From Pinus tabuliformis (taxonomy: Eukaryota; Streptophyta; Pinopsida; Pinales; Pinaceae): a DNA stretch of 64,000 nt. Below, in pieces: positions 33,560-45,958 of the stretch; the first letter of the stretch is position 1; each line of letters begins with the position of its first letter. The position numbers and the translations under genes were made by a program. Location: positions 947,110,327 to 947,174,326 of the forward strand of contig CM062817.1 in NCBI GenBank assembly GCA_031772625.1. The letters run 5' to 3'. A model generated the notes under the pieces. The model made no database searches, was not told the DNA's origin, and saw only the letters and a list, made by a program, of their open reading frames with translations.

Positions 33560-34400
33560 ACGCACACATCTACACACAACCTGTGACACCACATAATACA
33601 TGTACATACACCTAGCATACAACACAACCTAATGCATGTACTAAACAAAGTAAAACACAATGAGTACACATGTCACGATACCACAACTACATAATGCACA
33701 TACATAGTACCGCATGCCCTCAAAACATCATGTACGACATGCACATAATACCACATGTACATGAGTACCATAGATACAATATGTACATAGTAACACCTGT
33801 ACACAGGACCACTTTCACGATGTGTGCATAGTATCACATGTATGAAACAACACCTGTAGAATGTGCACCCAATGCCACATGTACACCACACCACCTGTGC
33901 AATGTGTACACAATACCACATGTACATGGTACCACATGCACAATATGTACTTGAAACCACGTGTACACAATGAGATATGCATGACATGTACAAAACACCA
34001 CCTACACACGTCACCACATGTAGAATGTGTACACAACAGCACATGTATAGTCATGCACACAACACCATATGTACATAACACTGCATATACAACATGTACA
34101 TAACATCATATGTACACAACACCTCATATCCAATATGGGTACAATACCATAACAACACAAGATCGCATATCCAACAAGTGCACAGTACGATATGTACAGA
34201 ACACCGCATATATAACATGTACATAAAAATATCTATACCCAGCATTGCATATGCAATATTCACACAACACAATTTGTACGACCCTGTACATAACATTGGA
34301 TAAACAACATGTACACACACTATATATACACAACATCATAGATGCAACATGTACAACGTATACAACATATTCATAACAGTAGTACCACACATCCAAAACC
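33560..34400. repeat. Degenerate tandem repeat of CACATGTACA-type units in F
   Basis: About 840 bp built from variants of 'acaataccacatgtacatg' with irregular periods of about 20-50 bp. Many copies contain the palindrome catgtacatg or ccacatgtac. The apparent cysteine/valine-rich minus frames here are a by-product of the repeat. Confidence 0.8.
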
Positions 34401-36658
34401 ACATTGTCTCTACCAAGCAACCTTCCTTCGAATGTATCTCTACCATCAATGCTTATCTTAGCATGCCACAAAGCACATTTTTTTCATTCTGTTGATGTAT
34501 CCTTCAGCCTTACTTGTCACAATATAAATATGGGCATAATACAAGCATTACAATATCAATTCATATCCACATGATACTAACCAAATATATTTGTCATGAC
34601 TACTCTTCCCACTTGATTCCTCATGGACCAGGAACCTATTCATGTCATTCAATTGTGTAAGAAATCATTCCTCCACAAGAATGATTCCTAATGACTCAAT
34701 CTATCATATAACGATATACATACATACATACATATACATATAAATATTGACATTAATAATCATGAACCATGATGACCCTATCAACCATGGCATACATACA
34801 TAGATACATGTATTCACATATAGACATCAACACAATCACGATCACAACATTACTAGTAGATATCATAAGGTCAAGGTTACGAGAACTCCCTTTATCTAAG
34901 CACCGCATGCACAGCATCGAGAACAATCGTTGCCAACATCACCAAGGAATCAGATGCCTCACATCCATTCACTTTACCTTTTCTGTTAGTTTTCTTATGA
35001 TTGTCTTGCCACCATCCATTTACACTAATGGATCCAACCAACTTAGCCAACTGTCATACTCTTACCTTTAGCTAACCTTAAAGATGCACCAACTTCATCC
35101 TAGTCTTACATTACTTATTGGGTTTCATCTGCCTCTTCTTGAACTCCATTAACTTTCCTCTTTCCCAAACCAATTCTCAAGTCCCAAAACATAAAAGGAA
35201 AGACCAAGAAGAAAACCATTGAAAACCAACAACAATATGAAACCAGAAAGAAAGTGGCACGACCATCCACAAGATACAAACAAAACCACAATCAAGCACA
35301 ACAAATCACCAAAATACCAAAAGCACAAGACTGAAAACAAACACCATGACTTAATCTACATGGCTCCCAATGCTCCCAAAGGAAACTTCAACCTGAGGCT
35401 TCTTTAAGAGTTCATTGCAATCTCTTTTCCATGCAATCCCATGCATCATACATCCATAAAAACATAACTCTTAGCGCATAAATAAATATAACAATACACC
35501 AGTTGTCTTATCTTGTTGTTCCAAGCACGTTGCCTTGTAACATAATATATTTGTGCCATGTCTCGAGGGACTCCAATTCCCTTCAAAAATATAGTTATGA
35601 CTAGGTAAAAACTGTTATACCTATCATAATACATGTCCATGAATATAGCACATATCCACATAATTTCAAGCAAATTAGGGTTAAGAAGACTCCTCAATGC
35701 AAAGAACTCATTTGTTGGTTCCAAAAATAGCCCAAATGATTTTTCACCCAATTCCTTCCTTTTACCTTTTTACCTTGTTGCAATCGAGTCTTACTATGTA
35801 CAGTCACATCACCCAATTGTAAGTTATATAAACACATCAATTGTTACCTTGTCACGCTAATACCAAGCATGTTTCCTACAATTGTTTACACCTGTTAACT
35901 ACATGTTCCAAATATCAAGAAAAGCATATCTTTCAATTTGAAATAAAACTTTACCAAGACTAACAATCATGTCATAATTCATAGCCAACTCATAATCGTT
36001 AGACATAATGATACAACTATCACCTACTACACTCAAGTATATATCAACTGCCTCAACACATATGTGTTAGTACATTCATCTTAAAAGATCATTTGAACAC
36101 ATACTCATATTATGCAATTCATCAAACATCCAACCCACTTGCAAACATACCATGTTACATTAATCAACTATTCGACATAATAAAACGATCAAGCACCAAG
36201 TATATGACATAAGAAAACTCATACCTTAATGTATCTTTGGGGATGCTATATTTTTTGCACAATCAATCTAGTTAGCATGATATAAATTTACAACACATCA
36301 GCTTGAGCAAAATTAAGATCATGATATCCATAAGAGTAGCTAACTAACATGTTCACATCATAAGCTCGTAAACGGTTGTCATTCATGCATGACAATCATG
36401 TATGTACAATCAATCTAGATTAGTATGACATAATATCACAACATACTAACTCATACCTGAATGTCATAACCCTAACCATTTTCATAGAAAAATCCAAATT
36501 AGTATGACACATGTAACATCAAGATATGAATGTTATAACCCTAATCATCAAGCTAACTATCATATGACAAAAACAAGTTAACCTAAAACCTACTCATCAA
36601 CAACATATAACATAATAATCAAGTTATCTGACATAAGAAAACAATAAGAACACATACA
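34401..36658. other. F interior, non-coding
   Basis: No credible gene. A short acat microsatellite lies at about 34718-34742. Frames of up to about 100 codons (34769, 35446) lack any recognisable domain. Confidence 0.55.
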
Positions 36659-36810
36659 TGTTGGCATTATGAGATAAGTGTTGTCCTTGATGGCAAACCT
36701 CACTGATGACAACTCATAGTACAGAAGGTCAGCAGCAAGGAATTGATGATCAGACAGAAGGTCAGCAGCAAGGAATTGATGATCAGACTATAAGAAGAAG
36801 AGGAAGTTCA

Positions 36811-36876
36811 TACACGCAGGTTCGTTAAGCCCAAGTCGCGTGTACACGCAGGTTGGCTTCAGCAAAAGCGCGTGTA
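36811..36876 (+). repeat. G hairpin pair a+b (TACACGC/GCGTGTA)
   Basis: TACACGC 36811-36817 pairs with GCGTGTA 36838-36844 across a 20-nt loop. The next unit starts two bases earlier, at 36843, and pairs with 36870-36876 across another 20-nt loop. Both loops begin aggtt and end with an aag-type word. Confidence 0.8.
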
Positions 36877-37331
36877 TGTGGAAAAGTACCTTTGGTCCAT
36901 GGCGGTTAGTCCTTGGAAGTTGTGCCTATGGTTTCGGACCATTGTGTCTCGACGGACGTGCTCATCCCTAGTTTTGAAGTTGATGGTATTGGATTTCTAC
37001 TCTTGGTATTGAGCAAGGCCTAAGGCTATATAAGGAGAAGGAAATCATTAGGCAAGTGCATCTGAAATGTCTTGAATATCTGATGAAGCATTAGATCCAG
37101 TATGCAGGGTTATGGGTTGATGATGCATTGCTTGATCTGAGCTAAGGAGAGATCTCATCGGTTGATGGAGAACTAGATCTAAGGAGAGATCGGGATCAAA
37201 TGGTTTGAAATGAACTATCTTTATGATGCTTATTCTAGATCTACATACTGACGCATGTATTGTTCTATAAATATTATGAGTATGACTGATGTCTGGTACA
37301 GCTGCAAGTTGTGAGAAATTATTTTTAGATC

Positions 37332-37397
37332 TGTACGCGGGTTGTCTTTGGCAAAAGCGCGTATACACGCGGGTTTGATTCATCGAAGTAGCGTATA
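37332..37397 (+). repeat. G hairpin pair c+d
   Basis: Same architecture as the first pair: arms TGTACGC/GCGTATA (37332-37338, 37359-37365) and TACACGC/GCGTATA (37364-37370, 37391-37397). Each loop is exactly 20 nt and begins gggtt. Each stem has one mismatch or wobble explained by a G-to-A transition. Confidence 0.78.
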
Positions 37398-37668
37398 CAT
37401 TGTAAAGCTTGATATTTGAAGTTGCAGATGGATCTGATGGTTATTACAGAGTTCTGTGTCTGCTCTGTGTTCTGGTGACTGTTGTTAACAGGGTTTCAGT
37501 GATTCAGAGTTTGATGATAGTTTTGAGCTTCAATGATAGTTATGGGTCCAGTATGAAAATTGGATGAAAAGTGGCCTTTCAGATTATGTGTTGTGCTTCA
37601 GTGTATCCAGTCTGAAAATTGATGAAACGTGGTACCTGGAGGTGAGAAGATTGTAGGCAAGCACCTAC

Positions 37669-37814
37669 GTACTAGTATCTAAGCTAGTACAAAAGCTAAA
37701 GGAGATCTTTGGAGCATTGTAGCAGGTAGCAGCCTGCGTACTAGTAAATGGATCGGCTAGTACAAGAGCAAAGGGGGTTGTAGCTCCCGTACTGGTATAA
37801 GACTGCACCAGTAC
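37669..37814 (+). repeat. G three GTACTRG hairpins
   Basis: GTACTAG/CTAGTAC at 37669-37690, GTACTAG/CTAGTAC at 37738-37763 and GTACTGG/CCAGTAC at 37789-37814. The third stem changes an A-T pair to G-C on both arms. Loops are 8-12 nt and unrelated; each is followed by caa(a/g)ag or caaata. Confidence 0.78.
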
Positions 37815-38037
37815 AAATATTGTAAAAGGATTTTCTTATTAAGAAGAAGATTGAGATGACTTGCAGCAGGTGGTTTTCACCCACATTGGGTTTCCACCTT
37901 ATATCTTTGTGTTCATGTGTGTGGCTCTTGTGTGATGTTCTGTTCTGTTATTCTGCACCTGTTTACTGTTAATATGCTTAATAATGATCTGATGCATTTA
38001 CTGAAGATTAAGCTAACTGAATTATAAGATCTCTGGA

Positions 38038-38103
38038 TATACGCGAGTTTCATTAGACACAGTAGCGTGTACACGCGGGTTCACGTAATTTAAGTAGCGT
38101 ATA
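38038..38103 (+). repeat. G hairpin pair e+f
   Basis: Arms TATACGC/GCGTGTA (38038-38044, 38065-38071) and TACACGC/GCGTATA (38070-38076, 38097-38103), again with 20-nt loops and a two-base overlap between units. Confidence 0.78.
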
Positions 38104-38778
38104 TGTTTCTGAGTATGAATTTGAAAAGGTTTTATTGATCTGATAATACTGATTCACCCCCCCTCTCAGTATTATTTCCAACAATACAACCACAAGTTAC
38201 TATCATCCATGACTATCCAACACATGTGTGTATGACTACGCTAATCAACTAGCATTTATCATACATGTAACCATAACAAAAATAAAATGACAATTCTATA
38301 AGTAACCCTAATTCTTATAACAACCATTAACAACATACCTACAAGCCCACCTTACAAACCTCTATGACGGTCTACTCTTACCCAACAATGTAGTCTTGAC
38401 AATTCTCTATGGTGGTTTACATCTCCTGCTCTATCTTAGCCAAAGAATCAACATAGTAACAACCAATAGCATCCTGATAACCTAACTACATACAATGACC
38501 TCACAATGCATGCTTGACCTGGCATACATGCATAACCATAACCATGAAAATTATGCATAACATCATATAAACACTGTCATGCATAACAAATGAATATATA
38601 ACTATACATTCATGATGACATATCCTACAACAACACCATCAACCGTCATATGGCGACATCACTACAACTATTATCAACATAATCCAATTGCAATAAGCCA
38701 TGGAATACAAGCATAAGGAACACATATGGAACCAACATGAATGCATGATGAACACAACTTCGATACAGTCTGAGAGTG

Positions 38779-38901
38779 AACCATGCTATGATACCACTCT
38801 ATGGTATCAGATATGACCCAAAGAGAGTGAAACCCACTCTGATACCAGTTTTTGGTATCATATGTGACCCAATGAAAATGAAACCCACTTTGGTACCACT
38901 T
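38779..38901 (-). other. F primer-binding region, triplicated with 51-bp period
   Basis: On the minus strand, next to the LTR: TGGTACCAAAGTGGGTTTC (from 38898). Then, 51 bp further, TGGTATCAGAGTGGGTTTC (from 38847) and, 51 bp further again, TGGTATCATAGCATGG (from 38796). All three resemble the plant initiator-tRNA site TGGTATCAGAGC; the middle one is the best match although it does not adjoin the LTR. Confidence 0.75.
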
Positions 38902-40938
38902 TGTAACACCCTCCTCCCACATCTACCCAAGTAATCTGCCAACCGGGGTAAACTTGTGATGAGAAGTTACTATGATATGATTCGACCTCCTAAGTCACCT
39001 TAAGGAAGTGAAACCAATAGAAACACACCATACCCACATCAACAACAAGACTCTCATGAACCATCCTAACCTCTTAGGTAACCAGCCCCTACGTGCCATT
39101 GCATTTTTTTACCATTAGAGTCCTAGTCTGTGCCTTAATATGGGCACACATGCATCTAGATGGCTCTGAAAACTCCCACAACATGGTATGCCATCGTCTA
39201 GGGACTTTTTTGCTCAGTGTTGTGTGAGTGTCCCTGAGATTTGACCACTTTTTGGGGGCCATAGCCTAGGTCACTGCCAAGTATTAAATAACACCTTCAA
39301 AACAAAAATATAACAAGGGAATGATCATACAAATTCGATTAATTAATAATAGATTGATTGGACCCCTACTAGCCATGACATGTGTTTCATTAAACATATC
39401 ACAAATATGTAATCTATAGGTTCAAACAATAGATCTAAACATAGAAGTCTCATACTTATTTGAGAATTGCTAAGGAGCATTCTTCCATTATATCATTAGT
39501 TGTATTATCATCTATTAGGTCACAGATACATTGTTCATTCATTTACAAATCAAAACATGAGGAGATCCATACATGATTATTTTCATAATACATGCTTATA
39601 ACAAGCATAATATAAATATAAATATCAATGATATATTAGCCATAAAATCCACATATAGACCAATACGTTATACATAAGATATAAAGGAAAGAACCTCTTA
39701 TTAATGAATGAAAAATCCAACTTGGCATGGGACTACCATGTTCCACCCGACCATAGAATCACTGAAAAAAATCTCTCTGCAGCCATTCATCCCCATGCCA
39801 TATTACAAGCATGAAAGTGCAACTCAAACCAAAATAACCAACTAGCACATCCCGAGGAAGCTAAACCACCTCACTCTCATCAATAGAAACCAATATTTTT
39901 CGTAATCCATCCCCAATCACTAGGACAACACAATAAACATGTAATAACAAGATTTACCATGTTCTCCACTAGATCACTAGGCAAAGCCAAGCATAGATGC
40001 CACCAGATTTCTCCACCTACATCATGAGGAATTTTCCTGTCTCTTGGTCTCTCAATATTTATCGCAATTCATAACGGATAAATTGGCCCTAATCTGAGAC
40101 CAACTCTTCATGCTTTATTATGTATCCCATCCTAGGATTACTAGGGCTAATGGAGACCACCCACCTCTAGGCTTTACCATATATCCTACCATTAAATAGT
40201 CGAGGATTCCTAGGTCCACCGAGGCAAAAAAAAATTACATCTTTACCGCAACCCACTGTATAGTTAAGGGGTTACTAGGCCATGTGTTCTATCATTGAGA
40301 GATCCACCTCAGTTAGCTTCAAATCCATTCGGCAATCTAGCTCAACGAAAACATGAGAACCCCATCACACCATGACTATTTGGAAATGGAAAGGCTAGGG
40401 CAGAAACATTGTCACACCTAGAAAAATCCATGCCATAATAACAAAGAATGACATGCAATACCATGCATACCATGTCTAACAAGGAAATCACACAAGAAGA
40501 TTGATACTTGCAAAGAATCCTACTTTAGCCGCTTGATCCTGCTCTTTCTTGCTTGCTTCTTCCTTCCTCTTCCATTCTTTTCATTTATTGATACAATGCT
40601 AAGAAAAAACTTGCCAAATGATCCTCAGAAGCCGTTTTATCAATGAGGCATCTATTTTATTCATTTTCCATTATTTTCCTTGAATTTCCTCCTTACATAC
40701 AACCTGTGACCTTTTGCCTTCCTTTTCTCCTAATTTCCATTATTTTCATAAATACATGTGCTGAAAATTCCATTTTGTCTTTGCAAAGCCTTATCCATTG
40801 TCTTTTCCAATTTCCTTAGTCATACTAAACTTAATGAATACCCACTAATACACTTTTCTCACCATTCATCTTCGAATACGCGTCCCACGATTGTGGTCTT
40901 ATGTATTTTTAAATGGATTTTTAACCAAGGATGTTACA
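38902..40938 (-). repeat. F 5' LTR (2037 bp)
   Basis: Begins on the plus strand tgtaacaccctcctcccac and ends accaaggatgttaca; partner of 30170-32209. Confidence 0.92.
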
Positions 40939-41199
40939 AATTAAATATAAAAGATTTAAATATATAACATATCTTAAACTTTACAAAATTAAAACATATA
41001 ACTATAAAGTTTTGATAATAAAAATAATATAAATTATTGCACATTATGTGTTTTCGTTGGATTTTTTATTAACTGGTGGAGGAACTTGCAGTGACATAAA
41101 TAAACTGGGGTGTAGAGGGCTCTGCACCTACCATTAAAAAATTAATCATGGCCTAGTCCTACTATGAACATCTATTCAATGATCTTCCTGATTGGGGTG

Positions 41200-42627
41200 T
41201 GTCATGTCACTTCCTAAATTAATTTGGAACAAGACTAATTATTGCATTTTGCGGCCAATTTTGGAGATAGGGGGGGCCATTCGATTTTATTAGGAGAAGT
41301 CATTTTGTTGTGGTTAAATTCTACGTGCAGGTCACACACACTAGGGAATACCCACTCCCTAGTTCGAATTTATTGGACAGGAAAAGTTGATGGTTAAGTA
41401 AGGGCCCACGATGGATGGAAAAATTAGAGGGAAAAGTGCTCCATGAAATCTATATAAGGAAGGAAACTCTCCTCATTTCATCATCTTTGGCATATAAAAT
41501 TTCTCTTTGGTTACTCGAGCTTCTTAACCGAGTCACTTGCTATTTAGTAAGAGTTCTTCAAGCGAAGGGGTCACCCTTTGTTCGGGGGACTTCGAGTGCC
41601 ACCCTAGAGAGGTTTATCTTCATTTTTTCATAGGAGGATTTCATTATGGTTTCCAGCAGTTGCATCCATCTCCAAGTGGTGTGTATTTATGGAGGATGGA
41701 GTGGAGGGAGGTCGGGTCTGTTTGTGGCATCTTATGGAGTGTTTTGGTTGGGAGAACTTTTGGAGAGGAGGCATAGGATTTTTGTTGCGATTTTGGAGAG
41801 TTTTGGAGTTGGAGGAGAGTTCTCACATTCAGTGTGACTTCCACACTTCTAGGGACAGTGCAAAGGCAACATTTTGTGCTCACATAGGAGGAGGATATTG
41901 ATCGATTGAGGTTGATCCTTGTTGTGAGAGATAAAGAAATCATTAGTGGAGGTGATTGTTACTTTTCAATAGTGTTTGAGGAGGATTTTGTTGTTGTATT
42001 CACAGGTAGTGTGCTTCAGTAGTTTTGGAGGGTGTAGGGTTTTTGGGGGTCGATTTTGGTAGGTAAAAATCTAGCCAAACCATTTCTAGTTTTTCCTAGG
42101 TTTTGTGAGAGGAGTTTGCGGTTAGCATTTTAGAATTTTCTAGGTGATATTTGGATATGAAATCCTCATTATTATAACATAGGCTAAATTCTTAATAGGT
42201 GGGGAGTTTGCACTATTTTATGTATTCAAATTTGGCTTGGAGGTAGGCCAAACCCTTTCTACATTTTTCTCAGTTTTTGACAAGGATCCTGGATATAAAT
42301 TTTTAGCATTTGCTAAGCACTAGAGATAAGGTTTCTTGCAGCTTCTTTCTAGGCAACAATGTAGTTTCTAGGGACATCGTAGATATTATTGTCATTTCCA
42401 TATTTGATATTATTGTCTTATAACCTAGGTCCTTTCAAGCTTGCCCTTGAGGCAAGCCTACGTGCATTCCTACATATTTCTGTACTCACCCCATTTCATT
42501 AATAAAATGGCATAGCTGGTTCTCACTTCTAGAGTTTTAATGAGCATTTGCTGATTTTTTTTATTTCCAATGTCACAAATCGATTTTGTTTTGCATATCA
42601 CTATTTATTTAGTTTTGGAACATTACA
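41200..42627 (+). repeat. H 5' LTR (1.43 kb)
   Basis: Starts tgtcatgtcacttcctaaat and ends aacattaca; the TATA-like sequence tatataagg lies at 41451-41459. Collinear with 46829-48252. Confidence 0.85.
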
Positions 42628-42628
42628 G

Positions 42629-42646
42629 TGGTATTGGAGCATGATC
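42629..42646 (+). other. H primer-binding site
   Basis: TGGTATTGGAGCATGATC starts one base after the LTR, an iMet-type site with A-to-G and C-to-T changes. Confidence 0.65.
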
Positions 42647-42989
42647 TTGGCCTAGTTGTGGGTAACCAGTAATATCATGGGATATTTTGGCATGTATTCA
42701 CAATTACCAATTACACCATACATGATCCATGGATCAAGGGAGATTCAATATGCAAGAATTATCGGGTGGAACCCACTGGAACAATGACAGGTTGGCTTAG
42801 TTGAGAATGGTGTCAGGCCAAGTCGATCCTTTTCCTCACGACAAATATACTAGAGGTGCAAATTCCATGGGAGTACAACCACTTACACGATGTAGGGAAA
42901 GCCGACAAAATATGGGCACCAAATCTCCTGAAAAGGAGCAAGCACGATAGGGACAATTAGAGGGTGAGATCAGGGGGTGCTTTTTCTGG

Positions 42990-43460
42990 TGGAGACATAG
43001 CTTTACATATCATGAGCCTGAGGATGAGGTTAAGCATAATGTTGAGAGCCCACATGATGGTGAGGAGCACATCGATTTACCCGATGTGGCATAGGAGGCA
43101 CCATTAATCGAGACCTCTTTAATATCCCCAGTTGACACCTTGGTGGAGACAATAGAGATTACACACATAGAGCCATCTATTGAGGAGGAGCCACCCATGG
43201 ATGAGATGTTGATAGTTTCTGTGGTATCTAGAGTTGTGACTAAGTCTGCAGGCGATATATACCCATTGTAGTTTCAGCAGTTTTGGTTCAGCCTTCTAGC
43301 ATTGAGAGAGAAGGTGACCATAGTACGAGAGGCTATTCTACAACAAAATGAGGAATTGGAGGGCATCAAAGTGGTTTGTGCCAATTCAACGATCAAACTG
43401 ACCTGGGTTGGGAATAATTGGATTCCTGAATGGTACCATAAGGGTGCACTTTAAAGCATC
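42990..43460 (+). pseudogene. H interior: acidic coding-like segment, family not recognised
   Basis: With occasional stops one frame reads EPEDEVKHNVESPHDGEEHIDLPDVA, then EAPLIETSLISPVDTLVETIEITHIEPSIEEEPPMDEMLIVSVVSRVVT. After a TAG it gives LREKVTIVREAILQQNEELEGIKVV. The Glu/Asp-rich part followed by a heptad-like stretch suggests a linker and coiled coil, perhaps part of the element's gag. No zinc knuckle or known domain is visible. Confidence 0.4.
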
Positions 43461-45958
43461 GAAGCAGCTCTCTTCAGACACAGATGGACGTGGCTTGTAG
43501 CTTCAGTAGTTTTCCTATGGACCTTTGAGGGAGAGAGGCAAAGCCACTTCAACATATTTAATGTGTTTACCAGGCTAATGAGATGAGGAAACATGAGTGG
43601 TGTAGGGTGAAACATTCACCGAATGGAGAACTTGTCCTAGTATGAGAGTTCGTATATTCAATCCCTCTCTTGGGGTTGGATGGCAAGGGATTATGAGTTG
43701 GTACCGGGTGTAGTGGGCTATGGAAATGGTAGTGGAGTGACACGAAGCTCAGCAGGACATTTCATGCATTGGGGATAGCAGAAGTCTAGACTGGCATTGG
43801 GATCTAGGTGGGACTACCTATCATTCCCCAGATATACCGGTTGACTGTGACCATGGTTGAGTAGTTAGCCTAGCAGTTGAGCACACAAATTCTATAGGGG
43901 AGTTTTGGCTAGTATGAGTAGCCAACTGGTTTGTGGGCATACTCCTTGGTTTTCCATGGTATGATAGTTGTCCATGGGATCACACAATGATCATCATACT
44001 CTGACGGGATTTTTCCGGAGGAGGTGGCACCATTAGGCCATCTAACAGTGCCATGTATGGAGTTGCGGATTCTTCACATTTGTGTGGGGCATGGAGGACA
44101 TGGAAGAGCAGAGAAATGGCAGCATTGTTACTGGTACCTAGGGGGATTCACTTCTTAGGTCCCTTAGGGAGGATTTGGTGGGGATATCCCCTCATTGGAG
44201 AGCATAGTGATGCGATGGTGGAGGTGATGATACAAGTTGGGTGTAGGCAGATGTATATGGACATGACTTTAGGCCATAAAAATTAAGGATGGGTAGGAGC
44301 ATCTATCGTGGAGAAGTGGTCTACAGATGGGCATGGAGATGAATGTGGTTGTGTCATAGTATGTTGGACCACATTGTGGAGTGGGAGTGCCTCACACCGC
44401 ATTGAGTACATGTGGGGAGTGACAAGTGCAATGACACAGGTGGGACACAAGATGGTATAGCCGTAGTTAGGAGTATCCAGTTTTGTAATGGGACAGGTTA
44501 CAACGTACAGTGGCATGTCAAGGAGTGTGACCATACTGGGTGGTAGGCAATGGAAGATGATGTGATGTAGCAAGTTCTTGGAGAATTGCCTCTTAGGAGA
44601 CTTATGGATAGGGGCACTATGTGTACCATTGGATGAAACCCACATACTATCGATGAGGACATTGTTGAGCATCTAGGGACACCATTTTTAGTGGAGATAG
44701 GGCTTCGAGGGGGTTATCAATAGATCCGAGACAGAGAAGGGGTTGTACGTAGGATTACTCTTGAGCATTCCGGGGACTCTTGATCATACACATCCTCCTT
44801 TGGTGTTGTTTATAGTTTCAAAGTGTTTGTTTGTTTCCCCTTGACACTCTCCATTCAGGAAACAAGGCTTGCGAGGCTCACCCTAGGTAGTTGGATTAGA
44901 CACCTCATGTCATGAGCCGAGAGGAGACTCTCTAGTTGAGACACTTGGTAGGCGCACGAGTTGAAGAATACAAGGTTAGGCATGGCATGGTTGATTGCCA
45001 AGGTAGCATATGCTCCAGCCCTAGCCTCACACTTGGGGAGGTGACTAAGATGGAGTTACATGGTGCTTTCTCAGTTGGAAAACTCGAGGCATTAGGTGAG
45101 AATGAGGTGTAGAGAATGGTAACCCTTGTTGGTAGGATGATGCCCAGGCTTTTAGAACTATTCAGGCACATCATTAGGAGATGGGATAACAAATCTTGGT
45201 GTGTGATATGGAAGGTACTGAGAAACAGGATATTCATGACACAGGTTCTTGATCCTCGGTGTCTACCTATTGTATACCCATAGGAGACATAGGTGGGGCA
45301 TAAAGAATTCCCAACAGCTAGCAACATAACACAATAGTAGACAATGAGGATTTGGGGTTGTGGAACTCTAGTATGGATATGGGATTGAGGGATCTAGTGG
45401 ATTGATGGGATACTCCATTCTTGAGTCAGCCTGGTCAGAATTATAGGAAAACTGATTATTCACAGGGAGACACATGGGGTGTCACCAAAGCCCTCACAAT
45501 AGGGTGAGGTAGATTGCTTCTCAGGGTTTGGACCAACCATGGGGTAATAGGTGCTGGAACTATTGAGTTTCTTTGGAAAGTTGGGCCTAACCTCGATCTT
45601 CGCATATATTGTGGCCGAGATTTATGTGAGAGGAGGTTATGGTACGAGCGTTCTAGAAAATTAGTGATGGCCAAAGTGTCACGGGGTCAATAGGATAGTT
45701 TCTTGCTATGCTGGGTAGGGGGCTCTAGCATCACAATACTTAGCGGTTCAGCAACCCATAGGGGTGAGTTGGTCTCTACAGGAGAGGGTCATCTAGATTT
45801 TCCACCGGGTTTCCTTGATTCACTGATGGTATGTGAGACTTCATTAACATGGAAAGATGGCCAACAAAAGGATTTCAAGAGGAGCTCATGCAAGAGGGGC
45901 TTCATTCCAATGGTGATTAAGTTGTATATTAAGGGGCCCACCATGAATTGTACATGAG
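43461..45958 (+). other. H interior, no recognisable gene
   Basis: About 2.5 kb with frames below 135 codons and no protease, RT, RNase H or integrase motif in any frame I could read. Composition resembles heavily mutated coding sequence (many tggttg/gaggtg words), so it may be pol decayed beyond recognition. Confidence 0.5.

Larger units (their letters stand above)
36659..38183 (+). mobile_element. Solo LTR G inside F
   Basis: It starts tgttggcattatgagataag and ends attatttccaaca, with TSD ataca at 36654-36658 and 38184-38188; 1525 bp. A TATA box, tatataa, lies at 37027-37033 in plus orientation, and the pyrimidine-rich ccccccctctcag just before the 3' end resembles long copia (SIRE/Maximus-like) LTRs. 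Inside are a near-perfect 32-bp direct repeat (36713 and 36750), six 34-bp hairpin units with 20-nt loops, and three GTACTRG hairpins. No internal region is attached, so it is a solo LTR. Confidence 0.9.
30170..40938 (-). mobile_element. Large non-coding LTR element F (LARD-like)
   Basis: LTRs of 2040 bp (30170-32209) and 2037 bp (38902-40938) in direct orientation, with TSD aatta at 30165-30169 and 40939-40943. The minus-strand reading gives LTR ends tgtaacatcc...gtgttaca, an iMet-type PBS region beside the 38902 LTR and a purine tract (aaggtggaggattc) beside the 32209 LTR, so F lies on the minus strand. No gag or pol frame is found in the 6.7-kb interior, a LARD-like architecture mobilised in trans. 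A 135-bp LTR sample differs at roughly 18%, so the insertion is old. Solo LTR G interrupts the interior. Confidence 0.92.

Noticed and set aside
33673..34081. Cysteine- and valine-rich minus-strand frames that look like small secreted proteins
   Set aside because: They are translations of the CACATGTACA-type tandem repeat; all frames there are open because of the repeat, and no start context or family feature supports a gene.
36659..38183. G as an intact element with a coding interior
   Set aside because: One TG...CA unit with matching TSDs and no PBS, PPT or frame; it is a solo LTR.
41200..41204. A TSD for H (gggtg/atgtg)
   Set aside because: Only three of five bases agree and the LTR start itself is uncertain, so I do not claim it.
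45703..45957. 84-codon plus frame in H as a gene
   Set aside because: No domain wording and the length expected by chance; left as part of the decayed interior.
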